Made by a program: the position numbers and the translations under genes. Below the pieces are notes generated by a model. The model was given only the letters and a program-made list of their open reading frames with translations. It was not told the origin of the DNA and did not search any database. DNA of 64,000 nucleotides from Burkholderia sp052045245. GTDB taxonomy: Bacteria; Pseudomonadota; Gammaproteobacteria; Burkholderiales; Burkholderiaceae. Location of the stretch: positions 1 through 64,000 of the forward strand of contig NZ_JBQEON010000024.1 of NCBI RefSeq assembly GCF_052045245.1, in the 5' to 3' direction. This document shows, piece by piece, positions 38,013 through 47,117 of this stretch (the stretch's first letter is position 1; every line of letters starts with the position of its first letter).

Positions 38013-40247
38013 ATGACTCTCGACATCACGCAGTTCTACCAGACCTTTTTCGATGAAGCGGACGAGCTGCTCGCGCAGATGGAGCAGCTGCTGCTGAACC
38101 TCGACGTCGATTCGCCGGATCCCGAGGACCTGGCCGCGATCTTCCGCGCCGCGCATTCGATCAAGGGCGGCGCGGCGACGTTCGGCTTTTCCGCGCTGAC
38201 CGAGACGACCCACATCCTCGAGTCGCTGCTCGACCGCGCGCGCAACCATGAGCTGATGCTGACCAAGGAAATGGTCGACGCGTTTCTCGAAACCAAGGAC
38301 GTGCTGTCCGACCAGCTCGTCGACTATCGCGCGAGCGCGGAACCGGATGCGGCGGCTGCCGCGACGATCTGCGCGAAGCTCGAGCGCCTGAAGGCCGAGA
38401 GCGGCGCGGGTGCGCCGGCGGCCGTCGACGCCGCGCCGGCCGCGCCGGCTGCCGTCGCGGCGGCGCCCGAGCCGGCCGCCAACGGCGGCGTGCCCGATCA
38501 CGTGGTCGAACAAGCCGTCGCGGTCGCGCATCCGGCGGCCGACGCCGGCGCCGGCACGGATGGCCCGCACCTGAAGATCACGCTCATCGGTGTCGACACG
38601 AAGGACCAGGCGCTGCTCACCGAGGAACTCGGCAATCTCGGCCGGATCGTCAGCCGCGAGGAAGCGGGCGCCGACCTGACGCTGTGGCTCGAATCGGACG
38701 TGTCGTCCGACGACATCGTCGCCGTGTGCTGCTTCGTGATCGACGACAGCCAGATCCGCATTGCGCGCGGCACCGCGCCGGCCGCACCGGCGGCGCCTGC
38801 CGCCGCGCCGGCCGCGCCGGCCGCTGCCGAACCGGCCGCCGCGCCGGAGCCGGCCGCCCGGGTCGAGGTATTCGCGCAAGCCGCCGGCGCCGCACCGGCC
38901 GCCGCCGCCGTACCGCAAGGACAGCCGGGCGCAGCCGCGCAGCCGGCGCCGCAGCCGCACGCCGAACCGGCCACCCAGGCTGCCCAGGCCGCCGCGCACC
39001 ACGACGACAAGCGTCCGCGCCCGGCCGCCGCCGCCGCGGGTGCCGAAGGCAGCTCGATCCGCGTCGGCGTCGAGAAGGTCGACCAGCTGATCAACCTGGT
39101 CGGCGAGCTCGTGATCACGCAGGCGATGCTCGCGGAAACGGCGAGCGCGTTCGATCCGGCGCTGCACGACCGCCTGTTCAACGGCATGGCGCAGCTCGAG
39201 CGCAACGCGCGCGACCTGCAGGAAGCGGTGATGTCGATCCGGATGATGCCGATGGACTACGTGTTCAGCCGCTTCCCGCGGCTCGTGCGCGACCTCGCCG
39301 GCAAGCTCGGCAAGCAGGTCGAGTTGGTCACGTTCGGCCAGGCGACCGAGCTCGACAAGAGCCTGATCGAGCGGATCATCGACCCGCTCACGCACCTGGT
39401 GCGCAACAGCCTCGACCACGGGATCGAAACCGTCGACAAGCGCGTCGCCGCCGGCAAGGACGGCGTCGGCCAGCTCGTGCTGTCGGCCGCGCATCACGGC
39501 GGCAACATCGTGATCGAGGTCAGCGACGACGGCGCGGGCCTGAACCGCGAGCGGATCCTCGCGAAGGCCGCGAAGCAGGGCATGCAGGTGTCCGACAACA
39601 TCAGCGACGACGAAGTCTGGCAGTTGATCTTCGCGCCGGGCTTCTCGACCGCCGAGACGGTGACCGACGTGTCGGGCCGCGGCGTCGGGATGGACGTCGT
39701 GAAGCGCAACATCCAGTCGATGGGCGGCCATGTCGAGATCACGTCGCAGGCCGGCCGCGGCACGACCACGCGGATCGTGCTGCCGCTCACGCTGGCGATC
39801 CTCGACGGGATGTCGGTGAAGGTCGGCAGCGAGATCTTCATCCTGCCGCTGAACTTCGTGATGGAGTCGCTGCAGCCGTCGATCGACGACATCTACACGG
39901 TCGGCAACGGCGAGCGCGTGGTGCGCGTGCGCGGCGAATACCTGCCGCTCGTCGCGCTGCACGAAGTGTTCTCGGTCGACGAGGCGCGCACCGATCCGAC
40001 CCAGGGGATCGTCACGATCATGGAAACCGAGGGGCGCCGCTTCGCGATGCTGATCGACGAGCTGGTCGGCCAGCAGCAGGTGGTCGTGAAGAACCTCGAA
40101 ACGAACTACCGCAAGGTGCACGGCATCTCGGCGGCGACCATCCTGGGCGACGGCAGCGTCGCGCTGATCGTCGACGTCGCGGCGCTGAACCGCGAAACCC
40201 GTGCGACGCACGGCGCCCGAGCCGGCGCCGAGCTTGCCATTTTCTGA
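38013..40247 (+). CDS. cheA: Chemotaxis histidine kinase CheA
   Basis: The 744-residue cytoplasmic kinase has P1 with phosphorylated His48 (FRAAHSIKGGAATFGF), a P2-like CheY-binding region (about 180-245), and long Ala/Pro-rich linkers (about 130-170 and 250-345). P3 dimerisation is followed by P4 ATP-binding with N box (HLVRNSLDHGIE), G1 (EVSDDGAGLN) and G2 (GRGVGMDVVK). The P5 CheW-like domain is at the end. It is controlled by receptors through CheW and phosphorylates CheY and CheB. The linkers are longer than in E. coli CheA, which accounts for the extra length. Confidence 0.97.
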   Translation: MTLDITQFYQTFFDEADELLAQMEQLLLNLDVDSPDPEDLAAIFRAAHSIKGGAATFGFSALTETTHILESLLDRARNHELMLTKEMVDAFLETKDVLSDQLVDYRASAEPDAAAAATICAKLERLKAESGAGAPAAVDAAPAAPAAVAAAPEPAANGGVPDHVVEQAVAVAHPAADAGAGTDGPHLKITLIGVDTKDQALLTEELGNLGRIVSREEAGADLTLWLESDVSSDDIVAVCCFVIDDSQIRIARGTAPAAPAAPAAAPAAPAAAEPAAAPEPAARVEVFAQAAGAAPAAAAVPQGQPGAAAQPAPQPHAEPATQAAQAAAHHDDKRPRPAAAAAGAEGSSIRVGVEKVDQLINLVGELVITQAMLAETASAFDPALHDRLFNGMAQLERNARDLQEAVMSIRMMPMDYVFSRFPRLVRDLAGKLGKQVELVTFGQATELDKSLIERIIDPLTHLVRNSLDHGIETVDKRVAAGKDGVGQLVLSAAHHGGNIVIEVSDDGAGLNRERILAKAAKQGMQVSDNISDDEVWQLIFAPGFSTAETVTDVSGRGVGMDVVKRNIQSMGGHVEITSQAGRGTTTRIVLPLTLAILDGMSVKVGSEIFILPLNFVMESLQPSIDDIYTVGNGERVVRVRGEYLPLVALHEVFSVDEARTDPTQGIVTIMETEGRRFAMLIDELVGQQQVVVKNLETNYRKVHGISAATILGDGSVALIVDVAALNRETRATHGARAGAELAIF

Positions 40248-40277
40248 CTCTCGCCATTCAACCGATTGGGGGCAAAC

Positions 40278-40820
40278 GTGTCCGCTGAAGTCCAAATGAT
40301 CAATCCGGCCGCGGCGAACGCGGCCAATGCGACCCCCGGCCGCCGCGACGCCGCGCAGGGTGACGCGACGGGCCAGGAATTCCTCGTGTTCACGCTCGGC
40401 GACGAGGAATACGGGATCGACATCCTGAAGGTGCAGGAAATCCGCGGCTACGACAGCGTCACGCGCATCGCGAACGCGCCGGACTTCATCAAGGGCGTGA
40501 TCAACCTGCGCGGGATCATCGTGCCGATCGTCGACATGCGGATCAAGTTCCATCTCGGCCGCGTCGAGTACGACCACCAGACCGTCGTGATCATCCTGAA
40601 CGTGTCGAACCGCGTGGTCGGGATGGTGGTCGACGGCGTGTCCGACGTGCTGACGCTGCAGACCGACCAGATCATGCCGGCGCCGGAATTCGGCGCGACG
40701 CTGACGACCGAGTACCTGACGGGCCTCGGCACGGTCGACGGCCGGATGCTGATCCTGATGGACATCGAGAAGCTGATGTCGAGCCGGGAAATGGCGCTGA
40801 TCGAGACGCTCGGCGCATAA
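40278..40820 (+). CDS. cheW: Chemotaxis coupling protein CheW
   Basis: The 180-residue SH3-like adaptor links CheA to chemoreceptors. It has FLVFTLGDEEYGIDILKVQEIRGYDSVTRIANAPDFIKGVINLRGIIVPIVDMR. The start is taken at GTG 40278, behind a GGGGG stretch; an in-frame TTG four codons earlier is possible. The first 30 residues are Ala/Asn-rich and probably flexible. Confidence 0.95.
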   Translation: MSAEVQMINPAAANAANATPGRRDAAQGDATGQEFLVFTLGDEEYGIDILKVQEIRGYDSVTRIANAPDFIKGVINLRGIIVPIVDMRIKFHLGRVEYDHQTVVIILNVSNRVVGMVVDGVSDVLTLQTDQIMPAPEFGATLTTEYLTGLGTVDGRMLILMDIEKLMSSREMALIETLGA

Positions 40821-40857
40821 GCGCGCCGCATGCACGGGAACTTCGGGAGAATCCGCA

Positions 40858-42819
40858 ATGTTGCATAACTGGTCGATCCGCACGACGCTCACGGCGATCG
40901 GACTCATCCTCGTGTGCCTGGCCGCCGCGGTCGGCGGGCTCGGCCTCTACGCGCTCAGTCACGCGAGCCGCTCGCTCGACCAGATCACGCACGTCGACCT
41001 GCCGGCGATCCACACGCTCGACGACACGTCCGCGCACCTGCTGCGCGCGCGCGTGGCGCTCGACCGCTTCCGCACGCTGGCCGAAGCCGGCAACACGGCC
41101 GAGGCCAGCAAGGTGCTCGACCGCGCGCAGGTGTTGTTCGCGAAGTCGAACCAGAACTGGCAGGCGTTCCAGGCGACCCCGAAGTTCGGCGTCGAGCAGG
41201 CGCTCGTCGACGAACTCACCGCGCGCTACACGGCGATCGTGAAGGAAGGCGTCGAGCCGGAATTCACGGCGGCGCGCGCGGGCGACATGGCCGCGTATCA
41301 CGCGATCGCCGATACCAAGATCAGCCCGATGTTCGTCGCGTACGACCAGGCCGCGTCGGCCGTGATCACGGCGCTGCAGACCCGCGCGGAAAATCGCCAG
41401 ACCGCGATGCAGTCGCAGATCTCGATGATGATCGGCCTGATCGCGGCCGGCATCGCGATCGCGTTCGTCGTCATGATCGCAATCCGCTTCGCGCTGCGCG
41501 GGCTGATCGTGAAGCCGCTCGAGGATGCGATCGCGCACTTCGAGCGCATCGCGGGCGGCGACCTCACGCAGCCGGTGAACGTGTTCAGCACCAACGAGAT
41601 CGGCCGCCTGTTCGGCGGGATCAAGCGGATGCAGGACGCCGTGACGACGATGGTGCAGGCCGTGCATCGCGGTACCGAGTCGATCGACGTCGGCGCGCGC
41701 GAGATCTCGACCGGCAACACCGACCTGTCGCAGCGCACCGAGGAGCAGGCCGCGTCGCTGCAGGAAACCGCGTCGAGCATGGAGCAGCTGACCGGCACCG
41801 TGCGCCAGAACGCGGAGAACGCGCGGCAGGCGAGCCAGCTCGCGGTGAACGCGTCCGACATCGCGACGCAGGGCGGCGAGGTGGTCGGCCAGGTCGTATC
41901 GACGATGCAGGACATCGCGGCGAGCTCGGGCAAGGTCGTCGACATCATCGGCACGATCGAGGGCATCGCGTTCCAGACCAACATCCTCGCGCTGAACGCG
42001 GCGGTCGAAGCCGCGCGTGCGGGCGAGCAGGGCCGCGGCTTCGCGGTGGTCGCGGGCGAAGTGCGCTCGCTGGCCCAGCGCAGCGCGAGCGCCGCGAAGG
42101 AAATCAAGCAGCTGATCGGCGATTCGGCCGAGAAGGTCGACAGCGGATCGGCGCTCGTCGCGCGGGCCGGCTCGACGATGGACGAGATCGTGCAGGCCGT
42201 GCGCCGCGTGACCGACATCATGGGCGAGATCAGCGCCGCGTCGGACGAGCAGTCGACCGGCATCGAGCAGGTGAATCGCGCGGTCGGCCAGATGGATTCG
42301 GTCACGCAGCAGAACGCGGCGCTCGTCGAGCAGGCGGCCGCGGCCGCGGCATCGCTCGAGGAGCAGACACGCCAGATGAAGGCGATCGTGTCGGCGTGGC
42401 GCGTCGCGGGCGGCATCGCGCTCGCGCCGGCGCGCAGCACCGCGCGCCCGGCCGCGCCGATGCCGGCAGCGGCACCGGCATTGCCGTCGGAGCCTCGGCA
42501 CGACGCCGCACCGGCCGCATTGCCGGCACCGCAAGCGGCGGCACAGCCTGCCGCACGTCGCGCGGCAGCCGCGCCGCGTGCCGCGGCATCGGCCACGAGC
42601 CACGAAGCGCCGCGCTCGGCGGGTGCCGCCGCGCGCGCATCGAAGGAAGCCCCGGCCGCGGGTGGCGGTTACGGCCCGCGTCTGTCGAAGACCGCCGCCG
42701 CGCCCGCGCCCGCGCACAAGCCTGCCGACAAGGCCGCCCTGGTGCGTCCGGCGCTGAGCGGCGAGAAGCCCGCACTGGCGGCCGCCGGCACGTCCGACGA
42801 CGACTGGGAGACCTTCTAA
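40858..42819 (+). CDS. Methyl-accepting chemotaxis protein (Tar/Tsr-like)
   Basis: The 653-residue receptor has TM1 (ALTAIGLILVCLAAAVGGLGLYAL), a four-helix periplasmic ligand domain (about 35-185), TM2 (MIGLIAAGIAIAFVVMIAIRFAL) and a HAMP domain. The signalling tip is EGIAFQTNILALNAAVEAARAGEQGRGFAVVAGEVRSLAQRSA. Methylation helices flank the tip. An Ala/Pro-rich tail of about 130 residues ends in DDWETF, close to the NWETF pentapeptide that tethers CheR and CheB in enteric receptors. The ligand is unknown. It lies between cheW and cheR as in enteric tar operons. Confidence 0.95.
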   Translation: MLHNWSIRTTLTAIGLILVCLAAAVGGLGLYALSHASRSLDQITHVDLPAIHTLDDTSAHLLRARVALDRFRTLAEAGNTAEASKVLDRAQVLFAKSNQNWQAFQATPKFGVEQALVDELTARYTAIVKEGVEPEFTAARAGDMAAYHAIADTKISPMFVAYDQAASAVITALQTRAENRQTAMQSQISMMIGLIAAGIAIAFVVMIAIRFALRGLIVKPLEDAIAHFERIAGGDLTQPVNVFSTNEIGRLFGGIKRMQDAVTTMVQAVHRGTESIDVGAREISTGNTDLSQRTEEQAASLQETASSMEQLTGTVRQNAENARQASQLAVNASDIATQGGEVVGQVVSTMQDIAASSGKVVDIIGTIEGIAFQTNILALNAAVEAARAGEQGRGFAVVAGEVRSLAQRSASAAKEIKQLIGDSAEKVDSGSALVARAGSTMDEIVQAVRRVTDIMGEISAASDEQSTGIEQVNRAVGQMDSVTQQNAALVEQAAAAAASLEEQTRQMKAIVSAWRVAGGIALAPARSTARPAAPMPAAAPALPSEPRHDAAPAALPAPQAAAQPAARRAAAAPRAAASATSHEAPRSAGAAARASKEAPAAGGGYGPRLSKTAAAPAPAHKPADKAALVRPALSGEKPALAAAGTSDDDWETF

Positions 42820-42822
42820 GCC

Positions 42823-43809
42823 ATGCCGTCCGCGCGCGCACCGTTTCGATCCGATGCACCGGAAGCCTCGCCCCGCGCGGGCGAGCCGGGGCGCGACTTC
42901 GCGTTCACCGGCGCGGATTTCGCACGCATCCGCGCGCTGATCCATCAACGCGCGGGCATCTCGCTGTCCGAGCACAAGCGCGACATGGCGTACAGCCGGC
43001 TTGCGCGCCGGCTGCGCGCCCGCGGCCTCGACACGTTCCGCGACTATCTCGACCTGCTCGAGCAGGAGGACGATCCGCTCGAGTGGGAGGCCTTCACCAA
43101 CGCGCTGACGACGAACCTGACCGCGTTCTTCCGCGAGTCGCACCACTTCCCGATTCTTTCCGACTTCGTGAAGGCGCGGCCCGCTCCGGTATCGGTGTGG
43201 TGCTCGGCCGCGTCGACTGGCGAGGAGCCGTATTCGATCGCGATCACGCTGATCGAGGCGCTCGGCGAATCGGCCGCGCGCGGCGCATCGATCCTCGCGA
43301 CCGATCTCGACACGCAGGTGCTCGCGAAGGCCGAGGCCGGCATCTACACGTATGACCAGGTCAAGCACCTGAGCCCGGAGCGGCTCAGGCGCTTCTTCCT
43401 GAAGGGCACCGGCGCGCAGGCCGGCCGCGTGAAGGTGCGCCCCGAGTTGCGCGCGATGATCCGCTTCGAGCAACTGAACCTGACCGATGCCGACTACGGG
43501 ATCGCGAAGCCGTTCGACGCGATCTTCTGCCGCAACGTGATGATCTATTTCGACAAGCCGACGCAAGGGCAGGTGCTGTCGCGCTTCGAGCCGCTGGTCA
43601 AGCCGGGCGGGCTGCTGTTCGCCGGCCATTCGGAGAATTTCACGTACGTGACGCAGGCATTCCGGCTGCGCGGGCAGACCGTGTACGAACTGACGCGCGA
43701 TGTCGCGTCGGGCGCGCGTGCGCGCGGCGCGGCACCGGCCACGACGATGCCGGCGCGCGCCCATGCGCGTGCCGCGGGCGCCGCGCCGGCTTACGGAGAA
43801 CGCGGATGA
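42823..43809 (+). CDS. cheR: Chemoreceptor methyltransferase CheR
   Basis: The 328-residue SAM-dependent enzyme methylates receptor glutamates. The N-terminal helical domain (FARIRALIHQRAGISLSEHKRDMAYSRLARRLR) and the SAM-binding domain (VWCSAASTGEEPYSIAITL, ILATDLDTQVLAKAEAGIY, DAIFCRNVMIYFD) are intact. The C-terminal 35 residues are Ala/Arg-rich. Its stop overlaps the cheD start (ATGA at 43806), which indicates translational coupling. Confidence 0.96.
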   Translation: MPSARAPFRSDAPEASPRAGEPGRDFAFTGADFARIRALIHQRAGISLSEHKRDMAYSRLARRLRARGLDTFRDYLDLLEQEDDPLEWEAFTNALTTNLTAFFRESHHFPILSDFVKARPAPVSVWCSAASTGEEPYSIAITLIEALGESAARGASILATDLDTQVLAKAEAGIYTYDQVKHLSPERLRRFFLKGTGAQAGRVKVRPELRAMIRFEQLNLTDADYGIAKPFDAIFCRNVMIYFDKPTQGQVLSRFEPLVKPGGLLFAGHSENFTYVTQAFRLRGQTVYELTRDVASGARARGAAPATTMPARAHARAAGAAPAYGERG

Positions 43810-44559
43810 GCGCGCTGCCGATCGCGACCAATCGCTACTTCGACAACCACTTCGAACGCCCCGGCGTGAAGCTGCTGCCGAACGAGTTCTACACGACGTC
43901 CGAGGACATGGTGCTGATGACCGTGCTCGGCTCGTGCGTCGCCGCGTGCCTGCACGACCCGCTCGCGGGCATCGGCGGGATGAATCACTTCATGCTGCCC
44001 GACGACGGCGCCGATGCCGGCGCGGCCGCGTCGGAATCGATGCGCTACGGCGCGTACGCGATGGAAGTGCTGATCAACGAACTGATCAAGGCGGGCGGGC
44101 GCCGCGAGCGCATCGAGGCGAAGGTGTTCGGCGGCGCGGCCGTGCTGGCCGGGATGACGACCATCAACATCGGCGACCGCAACGCGGATTTCGTGCGCCG
44201 CTATCTCGCGCTCGAACGCATCCGTATCACCGCCGAGGATCTGCAGGGCGTGCATCCGCGCAAGGTCGCGTTCATGCCGCACACGGGCCGCGCGATGGTG
44301 AAGAAGCTGCGGCTGCAGGTGCCGGGCGTGACCGAGCGCGAAGCCGCGCTGGCGCGCGAGGCCGACCGCGTGCGCGCCGCGCGGCCGCGCGCGCACGTCG
44401 AGCTGTTCGCGGCGCAGCGGCCGGCCGCGNNCGGCGCGCCCGCGCATCGAGCTGTTCGGCGCGCGCACCGGCAGCGGCACCGGCGCCGGCACACCGGCGA
44501 CGAATACGAAGACCGGCAGCCCGTACGCGGCCAATCTTTCGAGAAAGCAGGAGGCATGA
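43806..44559 (+). CDS. cheD: Chemoreceptor glutamine deamidase CheD (frame broken by ambiguous bases)
   Basis: CheD deamidates receptor glutamines. Catalytic Cys44 (VLGSCVAACL) and His61 (GGMNHFML) are present, spaced as in T. maritima CheD, and FGGAAVLAGM is conserved. Two N at 44430-44431 near the 3' end break the frame. Beyond them the frame that reads RPRIELFGARTGSG and ends LSRKQEA with TGA at 44557-44559 is the plausible C-terminus; it overlaps the cheB ATG. The span of 754 bases is not divisible by three, so the deposited sequence has one base too many or two too few at the N run. I read the gene as intact in the organism. Confidence 0.88.
44430..44431. other. Ambiguous bases (NN), local assembly defect
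   Basis: The only two N in the window lie in a G+C-rich, self-similar stretch (GTCGAGCTGTTCGCGGC before and ATCGAGCTGTTCGGCGC after). Similar copies 40-50 bases apart could have collapsed or misaligned. The number of true bases here is unknown. Confidence 0.95.
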
Positions 44560-45647
44560 CCGCAGTGCAGAAGATCAAAGTGTTGTGCGTCGACGACTCG
44601 GCGCTGATCCGCAGCCTGATGACGGAGATCATCAACAGCCAGCCCGACATGACGGTGTGCGCGACCGCGCCCGATCCGCTCGTCGCGCGCGAGCTCATCA
44701 AGCAGCACAACCCGGACGTCCTGACGCTGGACGTCGAAATGCCGCGCATGGACGGGCTCGACTTCCTCGAGAAGCTGATGCGCCTGCGGCCGATGCCGGT
44801 CGTGATGGTGTCGTCGCTGACCGAGCGCGGTTCGGAAATCACGCTGCGCGCGCTCGAACTCGGCGCGGTGGACTTCGTGACGAAGCCGCGCGTCGGGATT
44901 CGCGACGGCATGCTGGACTACGCGGAAAAGCTCGCGGACAAGATCCGCGCGGCGTCGCGCGCCCGCGTGCGCCAGGCGCCGCAGCCGCAAGCCGCCGCAC
45001 GCGCGGCGGGCGGCACGCCGGCCGCGCCGATGATCAACAACCCGCTCGTCAGTACCGAGAAGCTGATCATCATCGGCGCGTCGACGGGCGGTACCGAGGC
45101 GATCCGCGAGGTGCTGACGCCGCTGCCGCCGGACGCGCCGGCGGTGCTGATCGCGCAGCACATGCCGCCCGGCTTCACGAAGTCCTTCGCGCAACGACTC
45201 AACGGCCTGTGCCGGATCGCGGTGAAGGAAGCCGAGCACGGCGAGCGCGTGCTGCCGGGCCATGCGTACATCGCGCCGGGCCATGCGCACCTGCTGCTCG
45301 CGCGCAGCGGCGCGAACTACATCGCGCAGCTGTCCGACGAGCCGCCGGTGAACCGTCACCGGCCGTCGGTCGACGTGCTGTTCCGCTCGGCGGCGCAGCA
45401 CGCGGGCAAGAACGCGATCGGCGTGATCCTCACCGGGATGGGCCGCGACGGCGCGGCCGGCCTGCTGGACATGAAGCGCGCGGGCGCCCACACGTTCGCG
45501 CAGGACGAGGCGAGCTGCATCGTGTTCGGGATGCCGCGCGAGGCGATCGCGCTCGGCGGCGCGGACGAGATCGCGCCGCTCGCGGAGATGAGCCGGCGCG
45601 TGATGGCGCGCCTCGCGACGATGGGCGACCGCGTGCAGCGCGTCTGA
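44556..45647 (+). CDS. cheB: Chemotaxis-specific methylesterase CheB
   Basis: The 363-residue response regulator removes methyl groups from receptors. The N-terminal receiver has the acidic pair in VLCVDDSAL and the phosphoacceptor Asp in LTLDVEMPRMDG. A linker rich in Gln/Ala/Pro follows. The C-terminal esterase has the catalytic Ser in IGASTGGTEAI, His in AQHMPPGFTKSF and Asp in LTGMGRDGAAG. The start at ATG 44556 (MTAVQKIKVLCVDDS) has GGAGG directly upstream and overlaps the cheD stop. The apparent fusion with cheD in the raw frame is an artefact of the NN. Confidence 0.96.
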   Translation: MTAVQKIKVLCVDDSALIRSLMTEIINSQPDMTVCATAPDPLVARELIKQHNPDVLTLDVEMPRMDGLDFLEKLMRLRPMPVVMVSSLTERGSEITLRALELGAVDFVTKPRVGIRDGMLDYAEKLADKIRAASRARVRQAPQPQAAARAAGGTPAAPMINNPLVSTEKLIIIGASTGGTEAIREVLTPLPPDAPAVLIAQHMPPGFTKSFAQRLNGLCRIAVKEAEHGERVLPGHAYIAPGHAHLLLARSGANYIAQLSDEPPVNRHRPSVDVLFRSAAQHAGKNAIGVILTGMGRDGAAGLLDMKRAGAHTFAQDEASCIVFGMPREAIALGGADEIAPLAEMSRRVMARLATMGDRVQRV

Positions 45648-45714
45648 AACAAATGTCACGGGACGCGTGCGATGCTGCGCGGCCCGACTGTAACGAATCT
45701 GCAAAGGAACGACG

Positions 45715-46110
45715 ATGGACAAGAGCATGAAAATCCTGGTGGTGGACGATTTCCCGACGATGCGCCGGATCGTCCGCAACCTGCTCAAGGAACTGGGCTA
45801 CACCAACGTGGACGAAGCCGAGGACGGCGCGGCCGGCCTTGCACGGCTGCGCGGCGGCGGCTTCGACTTCGTGATCTCGGACTGGAACATGCCGAACCTC
45901 GACGGCCTCGCGATGCTGAAGGAAATCCGCGCGGACGCGACGCTCACGCATCTGCCGGTGCTGATGGTCACCGCCGAGTCGAAGAAGGAGAACATCATCG
46001 CGGCCGCGCAGGCGGGCGCGAGCGGCTATGTCGTGAAGCCGTTCACGGCCGCGACGCTCGACGAGAAGCTGAACAAGATCATCGACAAGATGGCCAAGGC
46101 CGGGAGCTGA
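45715..46110 (+). CDS. cheY: Chemotaxis response regulator CheY (classical, CheZ-linked)
   Basis: The 131-residue protein closely resembles E. coli CheY: MKILVVDDFPTMRRIVRNLLKELGYTNVDEAEDG, phosphoacceptor Asp56 in ISDWNMPNLDG, Thr in MVTAESKKENIIAAAQAGASGYVVKPF with the conserved Lys. Phospho-CheY binds FliM to reverse rotation. It sits 2 bases before cheZ, its phosphatase. A second CheY lies at 37602. Confidence 0.96.
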   Translation: MDKSMKILVVDDFPTMRRIVRNLLKELGYTNVDEAEDGAAGLARLRGGGFDFVISDWNMPNLDGLAMLKEIRADATLTHLPVLMVTAESKKENIIAAAQAGASGYVVKPFTAATLDEKLNKIIDKMAKAGS

Positions 46111-46112
46111 AC

Positions 46113-46844
46113 GTGAACGAGCCGATCCATGCGGCGCTCGCCGGCGCGGCGTTCAGCGCCGACGGCCATGCCGAAGGCGCCGATTACGCGAGCGACCGGA
46201 TCCTCGCGCGCATCGGCCACGTCACGCGCACGCTGCGCGATTCGATGCGCGAGCTCGGGCTGGACAAGCATGTCGAGCGCGCGGCGGAAGCCGTGCCCGA
46301 TGCGCGCGACCGGCTGCGCTACGTCGCGACGATGACCGAGCAGGCGGCCGAGCGCGTGCTGAACGCGATCGAGATCGCGAAGCCGGTGCAGGAGCGTATC
46401 CAGAACGAGGCCGAGGCGCTCGATGCGCGCTGGTCGACGTGGTATGCGGCGCCGATCGAGCACGCGGAAGTGCGCGAGCTGATGGACGACACGCGCGCGT
46501 TCCTGCACGCGCTGCCCGCCGCGACGTCGGCGACGAGTGCGCAGCTGCTCGAGATCATGCTCGCGCAGGATTTCCAGGACCTGACCGGGCAGGTGATCAA
46601 GAAGATCATGGACATGGTCTATCTGATCGAGCAGCAACTGCTCACCGTGCTGGTCGAGAACATCGCGCCCGAGCGGCGCGAGCAGTTCGCGGCGACGGCC
46701 GCCGCGCTCGCGGCCGAGCAGATCAGCGCGACCGGCAGCCCCGAGTCGCTGCTGAACGGGCCGCAGATCGCGCCGGAAGGCAAGTCCGACGTCGTGCAGG
46801 ACCAGGGGCAGGTCGACGATCTGCTCGCGAGCCTCGGCTTCTGA
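46113..46844 (+). CDS. cheZ: CheY phosphatase CheZ
   Basis: The 243-residue helical protein has the active-site stretch MLAQDFQDLTGQVIKKIMDMV with the Asp and catalytic Gln of the CheZ hairpin. Its C-terminal CheY-binding peptide is VDDLLASLGF. A GTG start (46113) follows the cheY stop by two bases (GGGAGC as RBS). It ends the chemotaxis operon. The 273 bases after it hold no clear gene. Confidence 0.94.
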   Translation: MNEPIHAALAGAAFSADGHAEGADYASDRILARIGHVTRTLRDSMRELGLDKHVERAAEAVPDARDRLRYVATMTEQAAERVLNAIEIAKPVQERIQNEAEALDARWSTWYAAPIEHAEVRELMDDTRAFLHALPAATSATSAQLLEIMLAQDFQDLTGQVIKKIMDMVYLIEQQLLTVLVENIAPERREQFAATAAALAAEQISATGSPESLLNGPQIAPEGKSDVVQDQGQVDDLLASLGF

Positions 46845-47117
46845 CCCTCGTCCGTCGTATCGCATCGCACGGCACCGGCCGCTCCCTGTCGCGGAGCGCC
46901 CCGGTGCGCGCGGCTTGCGCCGCCTTCCGTCCGCCCGCCGCGAGCGGGCCCCCTCGCACGTCATGCGGCGACGGATTGACACGCCGATACACTCCGCAGG
47001 CATACTACGCGTCGGCAGCAACGAAGCGTCATTCTTAAGACTTTCATTCGTTGCCCCGTGGCGCCGGGTCCGATGGTGGCGCCGCCGGGCAGCGAAGCCA
47101 GTCCCTTGGGGGGGAAC

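Noticed and set aside
37104..40907. A 1267-codon minus-strand frame opposite motB, cheY and cheA
   Set aside because: It is the complement of unmistakable chemotaxis genes and shows only low-complexity Arg/Asp/Gly sequence.
40672..43764. A 1030-codon minus-strand frame opposite the chemoreceptor and cheR
   Set aside because: Same reason: antisense to conserved genes, no start with an RBS and no recognisable domain.
43806..45647. A fused CheD-CheB protein of 613 residues
   Set aside because: The join depends on two N; a normal CheD stop and a CheB start with GGAGG are present in the correct frames.
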